Positions 1 to 9,631 of a stretch of DNA of 64,000 bases are shown piece by piece. Position numbers and translations under genes: made by a program. The stretch lies in contig NZ_AUZM01000028.1 of NCBI RefSeq assembly GCF_000478195.2, positions 1 to 64,000 of the forward strand, in the 5' to 3' direction. The notes under the pieces are model-generated. The model made no database searches. It had not been told where the DNA came from and was given only the letters and a program-made list of their open reading frames with translations. The number at the start of each line of letters is the position of its first letter. The stretch's first letter is position 1. This DNA is from Lyngbya aestuarii BL J. Lineage in GTDB: Bacteria; Cyanobacteriota; Cyanobacteriia; Cyanobacteriales; Microcoleaceae.

Positions 1-1
1 T

Positions 2-199
2 GTGGATTCGCTGCTTCTAAATATCAGAGAATGGGATTGTCTTAACTGTAAAACTCACCACGATTGTGACAGTAACGCCGCACTCAACATAAGAAATGAA
101 GGCATCAGAATAATACATTTTGGCGGAGGGAACCCCGTCTCTGCTGAGGGAGCCTGTTTAAGACCAGATAACCGCGACGGTGAAAGGGCATCGGGCTGA
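2..199 (+). CDS. tnpB: TnpB (IS200/IS605 family OrfB) C-terminal fragment, cut by window edge
   Basis: This is the last ~65 codons of a TnpB-type RNA-guided nuclease gene; the 5' part lies outside the window. The zinc-ribbon remnant WDCLNC followed by the HDCDSNAALNIRNEG block matches the C-terminal zinc finger and RuvC-III region (usually HDRDxNAA) of TnpB, with the last catalytic Asp position kept. The tail with GNPVSAEGACLRP is typical of cyanobacterial copies. The first codon seen is not a start. Directly downstream is a right-end hairpin (211-240), so this end of the element looks complete. Activity of the protein cannot be judged from this fragment. Confidence 0.85.
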   Translation: MDSLLLNIREWDCLNCKTHHDCDSNAALNIRNEGIRIIHFGGGNPVSAEGACLRPDNRDGERASG

Positions 200-204
200 G
201 AAAT

Positions 205-248
205 CAGAAGCTCACATTGTACCGCGGCGGTCAGTGTGAGTAGTTCAC
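205..248 (+). mobile_element. IS200/IS605 right end with subterminal hairpin
   Basis: Bases 211-240 form an imperfect hairpin: CTCACA...ACCGC pairs with GCGGT...TGTGAG. It starts 11 bases after the tnpB stop codon. It is followed by TAGTTCAC (241-248), resembling the single-stranded cleavage end of IS200/IS605 elements. Such elements carry subterminal hairpins instead of terminal inverted repeats. In TnpB systems the 3' end of tnpB plus the right end is also transcribed as the omega (guide) RNA, whose guide would start just after the element, near base 249. Confidence 0.7.
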
Positions 249-452
249 GAGTCAGAAAACAGTTACAATTGTAAACTATAGATTCTTGTAGAATAGGCAG
301 CTTGTCTGTAAATTTATAGCCGATGAACGAGATCAAGGGTTCCGATGATCCCGGTTTGAGTGACAAGCGGCTGTTCTGGTGTAAAAGATTTGGCAAATTG
401 CACGGTTAAGATTAGTTACAATTTATGATTAAATCTTTTATAGAATCTCGAA

Positions 453-1421
453 ATGTTAGTAAAGGAGACTGGATCTCTGAGCGACTCTCTAGCGGGTAAC
501 TTAACTTCAACCCATGCCGCCGTATGGCGTCCACATCTTTCGATCTGTGTATTTGTACCCTCAGAATCGATAGCTGATTCTGTGATGTCTAGTTTGCAGA
601 GTGATCGCTATGCTGTCACTCTGGTTGATTCCGTTGAGGAGTTACTGCAATACGTGAGTCAAGAAAGAGAACAACTCGATTGCTTAATCGTACAAGTAGA
701 TATGGATCTGACGCTGTTGGTAGATCAATTTCAACAGCAAGGGATCTCTTTACCGACTGTTATTCTTGATCCTCAGATCAAGTCTTCTCAACCCACTGCT
801 CAAAGTGAAACCTCTGCTTCGACTCAATCTTTTTCAGACTCGCTTAACTACATCTATCACAGCAGTGAAGTTCGTATGGGAGTCAACCAACTCAATCAGA
901 TCAGTGGTTATGTAGACAAAGCGATCAGTCAATTTATTACCCAAGCCGTTACGACTCGTCTGACGGATGACTCCCTTGATGTTGATACACCGACAGAGTT
1001 GACAAACTTTATCATGCGTCAACAAAAAAGACTCGCCGATAAACTACATGAGCGGTTGGGATACTTAGGAGTCTACTATAAGCGCAGTTCTCAAAACTTT
1101 CTGCGGAATTTGCCTCCAGCCGAACGCCAAGAATTACTCGAACAACTTAAATTAAAATATCGGCAGATTGTTTTAAGTTATTTTTCCGGAGATCCAGCCC
1201 TTAACAATAAAATTGATGAATATGTTAATATTGCATTCTTTGCCGATGTTCCCGTGACTCGGATTGTGGAAATTCATATGGAGCTGATGGATAACTTTTC
1301 CAAACAATTGAAATTAGAAGGACGCAGCGAAGATGTCTTGTTGGATTACCGTCTTACATTAATCGATATGGTCGCTCATTTGTGTGAAATGTATCGACGC
1401 TCTATTCCAAGAGAGTCCTAG
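453..1421 (+). CDS. kaiA: Circadian clock protein KaiA
   Basis: KaiA binds the C-terminal tail of KaiC and stimulates its autophosphorylation. The 322-residue product has the pseudo-receiver domain (about residues 30-150) and the conserved C-terminal four-helix KaiC-binding domain, including RLGYLGVYYKR, NLPPAERQELL and the ending HLCEMYRRSIPRES, close to Synechococcus elongatus KaiA. About 28 residues precede the usual N-terminal strand (LSICVFV). No ATG, GTG or TTG lies between codon 1 and that strand, so the ATG at 453 is kept, although a purine-rich AAAGGAGA lies just inside the gene. It is full length, unlike the short KaiA of some filamentous species. First gene of the kai cluster, 169 bases from kaiB. 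Confidence 0.97.
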   Translation: MLVKETGSLSDSLAGNLTSTHAAVWRPHLSICVFVPSESIADSVMSSLQSDRYAVTLVDSVEELLQYVSQEREQLDCLIVQVDMDLTLLVDQFQQQGISLPTVILDPQIKSSQPTAQSETSASTQSFSDSLNYIYHSSEVRMGVNQLNQISGYVDKAISQFITQAVTTRLTDDSLDVDTPTELTNFIMRQQKRLADKLHERLGYLGVYYKRSSQNFLRNLPPAERQELLEQLKLKYRQIVLSYFSGDPALNNKIDEYVNIAFFADVPVTRIVEIHMELMDNFSKQLKLEGRSEDVLLDYRLTLIDMVAHLCEMYRRSIPRES

Positions 1422-1590
1422 TTCTTCTGTCGATCTTTAAAAGTTGAAACGATACATCCGACTTCTAGAGGAGATCATTCTAGACGTTAAAAAATCCAAC
1501 TTTTAGTCAATAACCAACAAATCGGAGATCAAGGAACAGAAGAAAACCATTCACGATAAAATCTATCTGTCAAGTTATCCTTGAAAATCT

Positions 1591-1905
1591 ATGAGTCCTT
1601 TAAAAAAAACCTATGTTCTCAAACTCTACGTTGCCGGAAATACCCCGAACTCTGTACGAGCGCTCAAAACCCTAAAAGAAATCTTAGAACAAGAGTTTCA
1701 GGGCGTTTATGCACTCAAAGTCATTGACGTTCTGAAAAATCCTCAACTTGCCGAGGAAGACAAGATTCTTGCCACACCGACCCTTTCTAAAATTTTACCT
1801 CCACCTGTGCGAAAAATCATTGGCGACCTCTCAGATCGAGAAAAAGTATTGATCGGACTTGACCTACTCTATGAAGAACTTGGTGATGATGGACTAAACC
1901 TCTAA
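1591..1905 (+). CDS. kaiB: Circadian clock protein KaiB
   Basis: KaiB is the fold-switching, thioredoxin-like protein that binds phosphorylated KaiC and sequesters KaiA. The 104-residue product contains the family hallmarks [33 protein letters not shown] and [22 protein letters not shown], and the acidic C-terminal tail. Length is standard. It lies between kaiA and kaiC on the same strand, 172 bases before kaiC, the usual kaiBC arrangement. No strong Shine-Dalgarno sequence is visible before the ATG. Confidence 0.98.
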   Translation: MSPLKKTYVLKLYVAGNTPNSVRALKTLKEILEQEFQGVYALKVIDVLKNPQLAEEDKILATPTLSKILPPPVRKIIGDLSDREKVLIGLDLLYEELGDDGLNL

Positions 1906-2077
1906 ACTGAATCTTGATATAGCGCTAAATCGTCTAGCCAATTTCTGAGCCAACCCCCTGACTTTGGCATTTGAGCCAACAATCTACACAGTCCATCCAT
2001 GTTTTGTGGTAAATGTAGCAATAGGCAAATCGTATTTTAGCATTAATTTAGAGGTGGATTTTTAAAACCTAAAGATT

Positions 2078-3643
2078 ATGAGTGAAAGCAGTCAAAACGC
2101 GAAGACAAATGGACGTAAACTGATTGGCGTTCAAAAAATCCGAACGATGGTCGAAGGATTTGATGATATTAGTCATGGGGGAATGCCCTTAGGAAGAACA
2201 ACTTTAGTCAGTGGGACATCCGGCACAGGTAAAACGCTGTTTGCCGTTCAGTTTCTCTACAACGGAATTATCAATTTTGATGAACCTGGTATTTTTGTTA
2301 CTTTTGAAGAATCTCCTAATGATATTATTAAAAACGCCTCTAGTTTTGGTTGGGATTTACAAGAATTAGTCGAACAAGGAAAACTGTTTATTTTAGATGC
2401 TTCTCCTGATCCGGAAGGACAAGATATTGTTGGCAACTTTGATTTGTCTGCTCTGATTGAACGGATTCAATACGCGATTCGCAAATACAAAGCCAGACGA
2501 GTTTCGATTGACTCCGTAACTGCGGTTTTCCAACAATACGAAGCCGCAGGCGTGGTTAGACGGGAAATCTTTCGCTTGGTGGCTCGCTTAAAACAAGTCG
2601 GAGCAACGACGATCATGACAACCGAACGAGAACAAGAATATGGTCCGGTTGCTCGTTTTGGCGTTGAAGAATTTGTTTCTGATAATGTGATTATTGTCCG
2701 CAATGTTTTAGAGGGAGAACGTCGTCGCCGAACGATGGAAATTCTCAAACTACGGGGAACTACTCACATGAAAGGAGAATTCCCTTTTACCATTACCAAT
2801 AACGGCATTAGTATCTTCCCCTTGGGCGCAATGCGATTGACTCAACGTTCTTCTAATGTGAGAGTTTCCTCTGGAAATGAAACCCTCGATCAAATGTGTG
2901 GAGGTGGATTTTTTAAAGACTCAATTATTTTGGCAACGGGTGCAACAGGAACCGGAAAAACTTTACTGGTGAGTGTTTTCCTCAATAATGCTTGTAAAAA
3001 CGGTGAACGAGCCATTTTATTTGCCTATGAAGAATCTCGCGCTCAATTGCTGAGAAATGCCAACTCCTGGGGGATTGACTTTGAAGACATGGAACAGAAA
3101 GGATTACTCCGGATTTTGTGTAGTTATCCCGAATCTGCCGGAGTAGAAGATCATCTGCAAATTATTAAATCAGAAATTACAGAATTTAAGCCTGCTCGAA
3201 TTGCCATTGATTCTTTATCTGCCCTCGCTCGGGGGGTGAGTAATAATGCGTTTCGACAGTTTGTAATTGGGGTGACAGGATACGCCAAACAAGAGGAAAT
3301 TACTGGATTTTTTACCAACACAACGGATCAGTTTATGGGGTCTAACTCAATTACTGATTCTCATATTTCTACGATCACTGATACCATTTTGATGCTGCAA
3401 TATGTAGAAATTCGAGGGGAAATGTCTCGCGCGCTCAACGTGTTTAAAATGAGAGGCTCATGGCACGATAAAGGCATCCGAGAATATACGATTACCGATA
3501 AAGGCCCTCTGATCACTGATTCTTTCCGGGAGTATGAACGAATTATTAGCGGTTCTCCGACTCGAATTAGTGTCAATGAAAAAAGCGAACTGTCCCGAAT
3601 TATTGAAGGGGTACAGGGGAAAGGAGGAGAGATTGATGACTAG
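2078..3643 (+). CDS. kaiC: Circadian clock ATPase/kinase KaiC
   Basis: KaiC is the hexameric double-ring ATPase and autokinase of the cyanobacterial clock. The 521-residue protein has two RecA-like domains: CI with Walker A GTSGTGKT and the EE pair in VTFEESP, and CII with Walker A GATGTGKT and the EE pair in AYEES. The phosphorylation pair falls in SHISTITDT and by codon count is exactly Ser431 and Thr432, the numbering of Synechococcus elongatus KaiC. The C-terminal KaiA-binding tail (RIISGSPTRISVNEKSELSR) is present. Everything needed for a functional KaiABC oscillator is visible. Confidence 0.99.
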   Translation: MSESSQNAKTNGRKLIGVQKIRTMVEGFDDISHGGMPLGRTTLVSGTSGTGKTLFAVQFLYNGIINFDEPGIFVTFEESPNDIIKNASSFGWDLQELVEQGKLFILDASPDPEGQDIVGNFDLSALIERIQYAIRKYKARRVSIDSVTAVFQQYEAAGVVRREIFRLVARLKQVGATTIMTTEREQEYGPVARFGVEEFVSDNVIIVRNVLEGERRRRTMEILKLRGTTHMKGEFPFTITNNGISIFPLGAMRLTQRSSNVRVSSGNETLDQMCGGGFFKDSIILATGATGTGKTLLVSVFLNNACKNGERAILFAYEESRAQLLRNANSWGIDFEDMEQKGLLRILCSYPESAGVEDHLQIIKSEITEFKPARIAIDSLSALARGVSNNAFRQFVIGVTGYAKQEEITGFFTNTTDQFMGSNSITDSHISTITDTILMLQYVEIRGEMSRALNVFKMRGSWHDKGIREYTITDKGPLITDSFREYERIISGSPTRISVNEKSELSRIIEGVQGKGGEIDD

Positions 3644-3837
3644 ATTAAACTCAGTTGATGATCAGAGGTTGGGTTGTCATCTCAAAGCTTAATCAATCTG
3701 GATTTAAGGGAGTTTTAAATTGGTTTCTCATAGCCATTAGACTTGCCGTTACTAAAGGAGAATGCCAGACTATTATTAGGTGATACACCATAGGGATTGT
3801 TCACCACCAATCGTTCACCTTTGTCGTGTAAAAGCTT

Positions 3838-4707
3838 GTGGAACCATCAACTGTAGTTACAACAACAGATATTAATGTATTTCGCGCAATTATCTTAGGG
3901 TTGGTACAAGGACTAACCGAGTTTATACCCATTAGTAGTACAGCGCATTTAAAGGTTGTACCCGTAGCATTGGGTTGGGGAGATCCGGGTGTTGCGTTCA
4001 CGGCAGTGATTCAACTCGGAAGTATTGCCGCAGTGCTGTCGTATTTTTGGAATGACTTAACACAAGTTACAGTTGGTGCATTTAAAGCCATTACCCATTC
4101 AGATTATCAATCTTCGGAGTTTCGTCTTGCTTTAGGAATTGCTTTAGGAACAATACCGATTGTTTTTTTTGGCTTGCTGATTAAAATTTTCATTCCCGAT
4201 TTTGATAACTCTCCCTTACGCAGTATCCTATCCATTGCAATCGCTTCTATTGTCATGGCATTACTCTTAGGATTAGCGGAAAAAATCGGCACTCGTAAGC
4301 GTAATTATGAACAGCTTGATGTGCGAGATGGGGTATTAATGGGATTGGCTCAAACTTTAGCCTTGGTTCCTGGGGTTTCCCGCTCTGGTTCAACCATTAC
4401 TGCTGGACTTTTTATGGGGCTGGAACGGGCGACTGCGGCTCGATTTTCTTTTCTTTTAGGAATTCCGGCGATTACTTTGGCAGGTTTAGTAGAATTAAAA
4501 GGGTTGTTAGATGAAGGATTAGGGAGTATTGCTGGCGTTCCCCTGGTTGCAGGCTTGATTTCATCAGCTTTATTTTCCTACCTGGCGATCGCTTGGTTAA
4601 TTCGTTATCTACAAACTCAGAATACTTGGATTTTTGTTTGGTATCGATTGGCTTTTGGAGTCGCCATTATCGCGGCGGTTGCTGGAGGGGCTATCGAAAA
4701 TAGTTAA
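3838..4707 (+). CDS. uppP: Undecaprenyl-diphosphatase UppP (BacA)
   Basis: This integral membrane phosphatase recycles undecaprenyl diphosphate to the monophosphate carrier for peptidoglycan and other polymers. The 289-residue protein is strongly hydrophobic and has both signature motifs: QGLTEFIPISSTAHL (residues 24-38, catalytic Glu region) and PGVSRSGSTI (from residue 178). The start is a GTG at 3838, chosen because it lies before the first helix; there is no clear ribosome binding site. It stands alone between kaiC and the PDZ/radical-SAM gene, with no sign of functional linkage to the clock. Confidence 0.95.
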   Translation: MEPSTVVTTTDINVFRAIILGLVQGLTEFIPISSTAHLKVVPVALGWGDPGVAFTAVIQLGSIAAVLSYFWNDLTQVTVGAFKAITHSDYQSSEFRLALGIALGTIPIVFFGLLIKIFIPDFDNSPLRSILSIAIASIVMALLLGLAEKIGTRKRNYEQLDVRDGVLMGLAQTLALVPGVSRSGSTITAGLFMGLERATAARFSFLLGIPAITLAGLVELKGLLDEGLGSIAGVPLVAGLISSALFSYLAIAWLIRYLQTQNTWIFVWYRLAFGVAIIAAVAGGAIENS

Positions 4708-4794
4708 AACAGTTACATGGTGCATCATTCAATTGTTAGGGGTTGGTTGTCCGAACTCTCAACTAACTCCTAACATCTAAAAGGAACAAATAAG

Positions 4795-6126
4795 ATGAGT
4801 AACCGTTCATTTCGTCCCGCTCAAATTACTAAAGTTCTTCCGGATTCGATTGCGGATGAAATGGGTTTTGAACCCGGAGATGCAATTATTTCTATTAACG
4901 GACAGCATCCCCGTGATTTAATCGATTATCAATTTTTCTGTGCAGATGAAATTTTAGAACTCGAAGTTCTCGATAGTCGGGGAAAAGTTCATCAGGTGGA
5001 AATCGAGAAAGACTATGATCAGGATTTGGGATTAGAGTTTGAAACGGCATTATTTGATGGTTTAATTCAATGTAATAATCGTTGTCCGTTTTGTTTTATC
5101 GATCAGCAACCTCCCGGAAAACGAGAAACACTTTATCTTAAAGATGATGATTATCGCCTGAGTTTTCTATACGGTTCTTATTTAACGTTAACTAATTTAC
5201 CGCCACGAGAATGGCAACGAATCGCGCAAATGCGACTTTCCCCGCTTTATGTTTCTGTTCACGCCACAGAAGCGGATGTGCGAGTTCGTTTGTTGAAAAA
5301 TTCTCGGGCGGGGGAAATTTTAAAACAACTTCAATGGTTTCAAGAAAATCGTCTCCAAATTCACGCTCAAGTGGTAGTTTGTCCGGGAATTAATGATGGT
5401 CAACATCTCGAAACAACTCTACAAGATTTAGCCGGGTTTCATACCGGAGAAATTCCGACTGTTGCTTCGGTTGCAGTGGTTCCGGTGGGGTTAACTCGGT
5501 TTCGTCCTCCCGAAGATGAATTAATTCCTGTAACTCCAGAAAAAGCGACAGAAGTTATTACTCAAGTGCAAACCATACAAGAAAAACTTCAGCAAAAATA
5601 TGACAAAAATTGTGTATGGTTAGCTGATGAATGGTTTTTAATTGCTCGTCAACCGTTACCCCCAACTTCCCATTATCAAGATTATCCGCAAATTGGGAAT
5701 GGAGTCGGTTCAATTCGTAAATTTCTGCAAGAATTTGAAATTGCGATCGCTAAATTTCCCAATCACAGACAAACCCCTCGAAGATTCACTTGGGTTGTAG
5801 GAAATGCAGTAGAAGTCGCGTTTGCACCTGTCGTTGAACGGTTTAACCAAATTTCTGGATTGACAGTTGACATGATCGCCCTATGCAGTCAATACTGGGG
5901 ACAAACCATCACGGTAACAGGGTTACTCACGGGTCAAGATTTACTTCAGGGTCTTCAAGGAAAAAATTTAGGTGATTGCATACTACTACCGTCGGTGATG
6001 CTCAAACACGAAGATACCCTCTTTCTCGATGATATGAGTGTAGCCGAACTGTCTCAGCAACTTCAAACCCCGATTTTGCCTGTAACTGATGTCGAAGCAT
6101 TAATCTCTAAAGCTTTGAACGATTAA
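4795..6126 (+). CDS. PDZ and radical-SAM/DUF512 protein (TIGR03279-like)
   Basis: A 443-residue cyanobacterial protein with an N-terminal PDZ-like domain (residues 1-60, ITKVLPDSIADEMGFEPGD), a radical-SAM type cluster motif C-x3-C-x2-C (Cys93, Cys97, Cys100 in CNNRCPFCFIDQQ) and a C-terminal DUF512 domain. This architecture matches the TIGR03279 putative Fe-S oxidoreductase family. The substrate is unknown. The ATG at 4795 follows AAAGGAAC, an acceptable ribosome binding site. It is not obviously in an operon with the 5' uppP gene. Confidence 0.88.
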   Translation: MSNRSFRPAQITKVLPDSIADEMGFEPGDAIISINGQHPRDLIDYQFFCADEILELEVLDSRGKVHQVEIEKDYDQDLGLEFETALFDGLIQCNNRCPFCFIDQQPPGKRETLYLKDDDYRLSFLYGSYLTLTNLPPREWQRIAQMRLSPLYVSVHATEADVRVRLLKNSRAGEILKQLQWFQENRLQIHAQVVVCPGINDGQHLETTLQDLAGFHTGEIPTVASVAVVPVGLTRFRPPEDELIPVTPEKATEVITQVQTIQEKLQQKYDKNCVWLADEWFLIARQPLPPTSHYQDYPQIGNGVGSIRKFLQEFEIAIAKFPNHRQTPRRFTWVVGNAVEVAFAPVVERFNQISGLTVDMIALCSQYWGQTITVTGLLTGQDLLQGLQGKNLGDCILLPSVMLKHEDTLFLDDMSVAELSQQLQTPILPVTDVEALISKALND

Positions 6127-6277
6127 TCGTTGATGCTGGATGGTTGTTGCTGGACGCTTGTAGTAACTCGACTGCAATTTTTTATTATCTCGCACTTTTT
6201 CAGCTTAATTCTGTGTAGCAGCATACCCTGATTGCACTAAAATTGTTTCTGGACTTGCAGACGCAGTAAAAAAACTT

Positions 6278-9031
6278 ATGCCTGTTTTTCAAAATTTATT
6301 GGCTGTGGGAGTGAGCGGCGCGATTACATTTATTTATTTAGGACAAGGGATAGCAGTCCCGACGTCGATTGAATCTCAGGGTCAAAACTCGATTTCCCAA
6401 ACGAGTTTTAAACAAAATTTAACTAAAACTCGATCAGCCCAATCTACCGCAGATGCAACCCCAGCCCCAAATCAACCCTTAGAAGCTTCACCAGAACCCT
6501 CTCCGCCGGATTCTGTTTCTAATACTGTCGAAGTTTCTATCAAACAAAATCCCGTTAAACCGACTTCTCCCCGGGCGATTATCAATCATTTTACAACTTC
6601 AACGACGGAGGAGAATCTGACACTCAATAAGGCGGAATCTTCTCTAGAAAAGGTGTTGAAGCAAAATCCAACTAAATCCGTTGTCATCGGTTCAACTCTA
6701 CCCAGAATTCTCGATAAATTTATTTCTTCGAGTTCCGACAAGCCAACTTCTGAAAATCTTCAGGCTTCAGTGGAAACGGTGTTTAAAGAAAATCCCGTTA
6801 AACCGACTGCCTCAAGTTCAGCATCACAACCGTCAATTCTCAATAATTTTACCTCTGCTAGTTCAGATCAGCCAACTGTAGACAATTCCGAGTCTTCAGA
6901 GGAAACGGTATTTAAAGAAAATGCGGTTAAATCCTCAAGTTCAGCATCACAACCGTCAATTCTCAATAATTTTACCTCTGCTAGTTCAGATCAGCCAACT
7001 GTAGACAATTCCGAGTCTTCAGAGGAAACGGTATTTAAAGAAAATGCGGTTAAATCCTCAAGTTCAGCATCACAACCATCAATTATCAATAATTTCACCT
7101 CTGCTAGTTCACAACAGCCAACTGTAGACAATTCCGAGTCTTCAGAGGAAACGGTATTTAAAGAAAATGCGGTTAAATCCTCAAGTTCAGCATCACAACC
7201 ATCAATTATCAATAATTTCACCTCTGCTAGTTCACAACAGCCAACTGTAGACAATTCTCAGGCTTCAGAGGAAACAGTGTTTAAAGAAAATGCTGTTAAA
7301 CCCTCAACTCCGAGCAACAGTAGTATCCCCACCTCATTAAGTCCAAATACAACCTCTCAGAGACTCTCATCACCACAGCCATCTGTTTCTTCTGCTCCTT
7401 TAAACAATCAACGGAGATCTAGCAACTCAACTCCAAACTTATTTGAACTCTCTCAACTTCTTCCTGAAAGTATTTCGGGGAAACCTCCCCAGATTGCTCA
7501 AGCAGGCGACACCCCAACCCTAGAAACTCCTGATCTGAGTCCCCCAAACGAACCCTTTCCCCAGCCGACTCCTAGCGGTATCTTACAAACCAATCCGCCC
7601 CCGATTACGTTACCGAGTTCTAATCCTTTGTATACTCCAAATCGGCCTCGGGAAGTCGAAATTCAAGAAACTGTACCGATTACTTTATCGCAAGCGGTGG
7701 ACTTGGCTCGACGTAATAACGAAGAAATTCGGGTGTTTGAATTGCAAGTTGAACAAAATTTAGCCGCTCTCAGACAAGCGCAAGCGGATCTTTATCCGAC
7801 TCTAAGCTGGATTTCAACGATTACTCGTTCGTTCAGTGCGGCCAACGATATTGCCAACTCCGCAAGAAACCGTGAGACTCGGATTGCCAATGAACGTATT
7901 CGAGAGCAAAACGAGCAAAATGAAGATCAACAACAGGAACAACGACAAGCCATCAGTTTTTCCCGAACCTTTGGGGTGACTACGTTTGAGAATACATTCC
8001 AATTCCAGTATGATTTTGACCTGAGTGGGGCGCGTGGGGCGCGAATTCAAGCCGCAGAAGAACAGTTGCGTTTGGCGCGGTTGGAGTTTGAACGCAGTGT
8101 CGAACAGTTACGTCTGGATGTGACCGAAGCCTATTATAATTTGCAGGAAGCTGATGCTGAAGTTGAGATTCAACGGGCTGCGGTTCGGAACTCCCAAAAA
8201 AGTTTGGAAGATGCAGAAGCTTTGGAACGAGCGGGGGTAGGAACTCGGTTTGAAGTGTTGCAGGCGCGAGTCACTTTATCCCGAGTTCAGCAGGATCTCA
8301 CCAATGCGATTAGTAACCAAAGAACCCGACGGCGAGAATTGGCGAATATTTTGAATGTTAGTCAAAATGTTAACTTGATTGCAGCAGATGCGATCGCCTT
8401 GGCTGGGGCTTGGGATTTCACCTTAGAGGAAAGTATTGTCCTCGCTTATGACAACCGAGCGGAACTAGAACAGGAATTGGTGAACCGCAACCTCGCTGAA
8501 CAAAGACGCATTGCTGCCCGTGCTGCTCAACGACCGAATTTAACGACCGTCGCCAATTATAATGTTTTAGGAGTATTATCCGATAACAGCGATCCGTTTG
8601 CGAACCAAGGTTGGGCGGATGGTTACGACGTTCAGTTACAAATGCGCTGGAATTTCTTTGATGGCGGTTTAGCCAAAGCAAATGCTCGTCAGCAGGAGAT
8701 TAATATTGCGATCGCTGAGGAACGGTATTCTGAATTAATCAATGATATTCGCTTAGAAGTCGAAAGTGCGTTTTATGACTTGCAGGCGACGTTTGAAAAT
8801 ATTGGTGTGGCGAATTTAGGGGTTGAAGAAGCGACAGAAGCGTTACGTTTGGCTCGGTTACGGTTTCAGGCGGGTGTGGGAACTCAGCTTGATGTGATTA
8901 ACCAAGAAACGGATTTAACTCGCGCTCAAAACCAGTTGCTACAGGCGGTGATTGGTTATAACCGGGCTTTGTCTCGTTTACAACGCGCGGTGAGCAATCT
9001 TCCGGATAACAATCTGCAAGCATTGCCCTAA
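6278..9031 (+). CDS. TolC-family outer membrane efflux protein with long repetitive N-terminal region
   Basis: TolC-like proteins form the outer-membrane channel of efflux pumps and type I secretion. The 917-residue product has a hydrophobic N-terminal signal segment (residues 1-28), then about 430 residues of low-complexity Ser/Thr/Pro/Asn-rich sequence with tandem 41-residue repeats (see 6770-7303), and from about residue 460 two outer membrane efflux domains (TITLSQAVDLARRNN-like start, helical repeats to about 905). TolC itself is about 490 residues, so the extra length is the repeat region. Cyanobacterial TolC homologues often have a Pro-rich extension, but perfect repeats are notable. 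No pump partner genes adjoin it. Confidence 0.93.
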   Translation: MPVFQNLLAVGVSGAITFIYLGQGIAVPTSIESQGQNSISQTSFKQNLTKTRSAQSTADATPAPNQPLEASPEPSPPDSVSNTVEVSIKQNPVKPTSPRAIINHFTTSTTEENLTLNKAESSLEKVLKQNPTKSVVIGSTLPRILDKFISSSSDKPTSENLQASVETVFKENPVKPTASSSASQPSILNNFTSASSDQPTVDNSESSEETVFKENAVKSSSSASQPSILNNFTSASSDQPTVDNSESSEETVFKENAVKSSSSASQPSIINNFTSASSQQPTVDNSESSEETVFKENAVKSSSSASQPSIINNFTSASSQQPTVDNSQASEETVFKENAVKPSTPSNSSIPTSLSPNTTSQRLSSPQPSVSSAPLNNQRRSSNSTPNLFELSQLLPESISGKPPQIAQAGDTPTLETPDLSPPNEPFPQPTPSGILQTNPPPITLPSSNPLYTPNRPREVEIQETVPITLSQAVDLARRNNEEIRVFELQVEQNLAALRQAQADLYPTLSWISTITRSFSAANDIANSARNRETRIANERIREQNEQNEDQQQEQRQAISFSRTFGVTTFENTFQFQYDFDLSGARGARIQAAEEQLRLARLEFERSVEQLRLDVTEAYYNLQEADAEVEIQRAAVRNSQKSLEDAEALERAGVGTRFEVLQARVTLSRVQQDLTNAISNQRTRRRELANILNVSQNVNLIAADAIALAGAWDFTLEESIVLAYDNRAELEQELVNRNLAEQRRIAARAAQRPNLTTVANYNVLGVLSDNSDPFANQGWADGYDVQLQMRWNFFDGGLAKANARQQEINIAIAEERYSELINDIRLEVESAFYDLQATFENIGVANLGVEEATEALRLARLRFQAGVGTQLDVINQETDLTRAQNQLLQAVIGYNRALSRLQRAVSNLPDNNLQALP
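6770..7303 (+). repeat. Tandem 123-bp (41-residue) repeats inside the TolC-like gene
   Basis: The unit beginning at the codons for EETVFKENAVK recurs at 6899, 7022, 7145 and 7268, exactly 123 bases apart. The first three are complete and almost identical at the DNA level, and the fourth diverges after KPST. An older version, 129 bases long, starts at 6770, and more degenerate versions (KQNPVKPT, KQNPTKS) lie upstream from about 6540. The pattern indicates recent in-frame duplications on top of an older repeat array. The repeats keep the frame, so the protein length can change without breaking it. Confidence 0.95.
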
Positions 9032-9160
9032 TAAAGCTTCTTGTCTCTAACTTGCAATGTAGGTGTGTTCGGTTATGTACGCTTATCACATAATCACGAA
9101 TGCCCTCATTTTGTTAACATTTTTTTATAAGTTTAAAGAAATTGAATTCAGGAATCTCGA

Positions 9161-9457
9161 ATGGCTAACATTAAATTTGTCAACGAAAATCAGGAAATTA
9201 TTGCAGCCGACGGAGCCAACTTGAGGATTAAAGCCCTAGAAAAGCAAATTGACCTCTATACTTTCATGGGTAAAATGATGAATTGTGGGGGTTATGGTCA
9301 ATGTGGGACTTGTATTGTTGAAGTGGTTGAAGGAATGGAAAATCTCTCCCCTCGTACTGATACCGAAAAGCGTATTCTCAAGAAAAAACCGGAAAGTTAT
9401 CGACTCGCTTGCCAAACAATGGTTAACGGCCCGGTCACAATTAAAACAAAGCCCTAG
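9161..9457 (+). CDS. [2Fe-2S] ferredoxin
   Basis: A 98-residue soluble electron carrier. The cluster ligands are Cys42, Cys48, Cys51 and Cys84 (C-x5-C-x2-C-x32-C), in [10 protein letters not shown] and RLACQT. The C-x5-C spacing and the DTEKRIL segment place it nearer adrenodoxin-like or bacterial-type ferredoxins than the photosynthetic PetF type (C-x4-C). Its redox partner is not visible in the neighbourhood. It ends facing msrB, with an inverted repeat (9507-9534) between the two convergent genes. Confidence 0.9.
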   Translation: MANIKFVNENQEIIAADGANLRIKALEKQIDLYTFMGKMMNCGGYGQCGTCIVEVVEGMENLSPRTDTEKRILKKKPESYRLACQTMVNGPVTIKTKP

Positions 9458-9506
9458 CGTGAATGGGAGCGAGTCTCCTAAAAACTTGATTCATTGATGA
9501 CAATTA

Positions 9507-9534
9507 GGGGCAACCCGTCAGGTTGGGTTGTCCC
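9507..9534. terminator. Inverted repeat between convergent ferredoxin and msrB genes, possible bidirectional terminator
   Basis: GGGGCAACCC (9507-9516) pairs with GGGTTGTCCC (9525-9534) with one wobble pair and an 8-base loop. It lies between the stops of two convergent genes, which fits a terminator. There is no T-tract after it on either strand, so it may instead be a dispersed palindromic element. A nearby ATCACCCC tandem (about 9597-9620) is another small low-complexity patch. Confidence 0.45.
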
Positions 9535-9631
9535 AATGCTCAATTGAATGAAATTGAAAAAACAATGCGACAAAAGGCAATCTTGCTACAGGGAAGATCA
9601 CCCCATCACCCCATCACTCCACCTTCGGTTG

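Noticed and set aside
6991-7254. Minus-strand repetitive frame inside the TolC gene
   Set aside because: It is the complement of the 123-bp tandem repeats and has no independent support.
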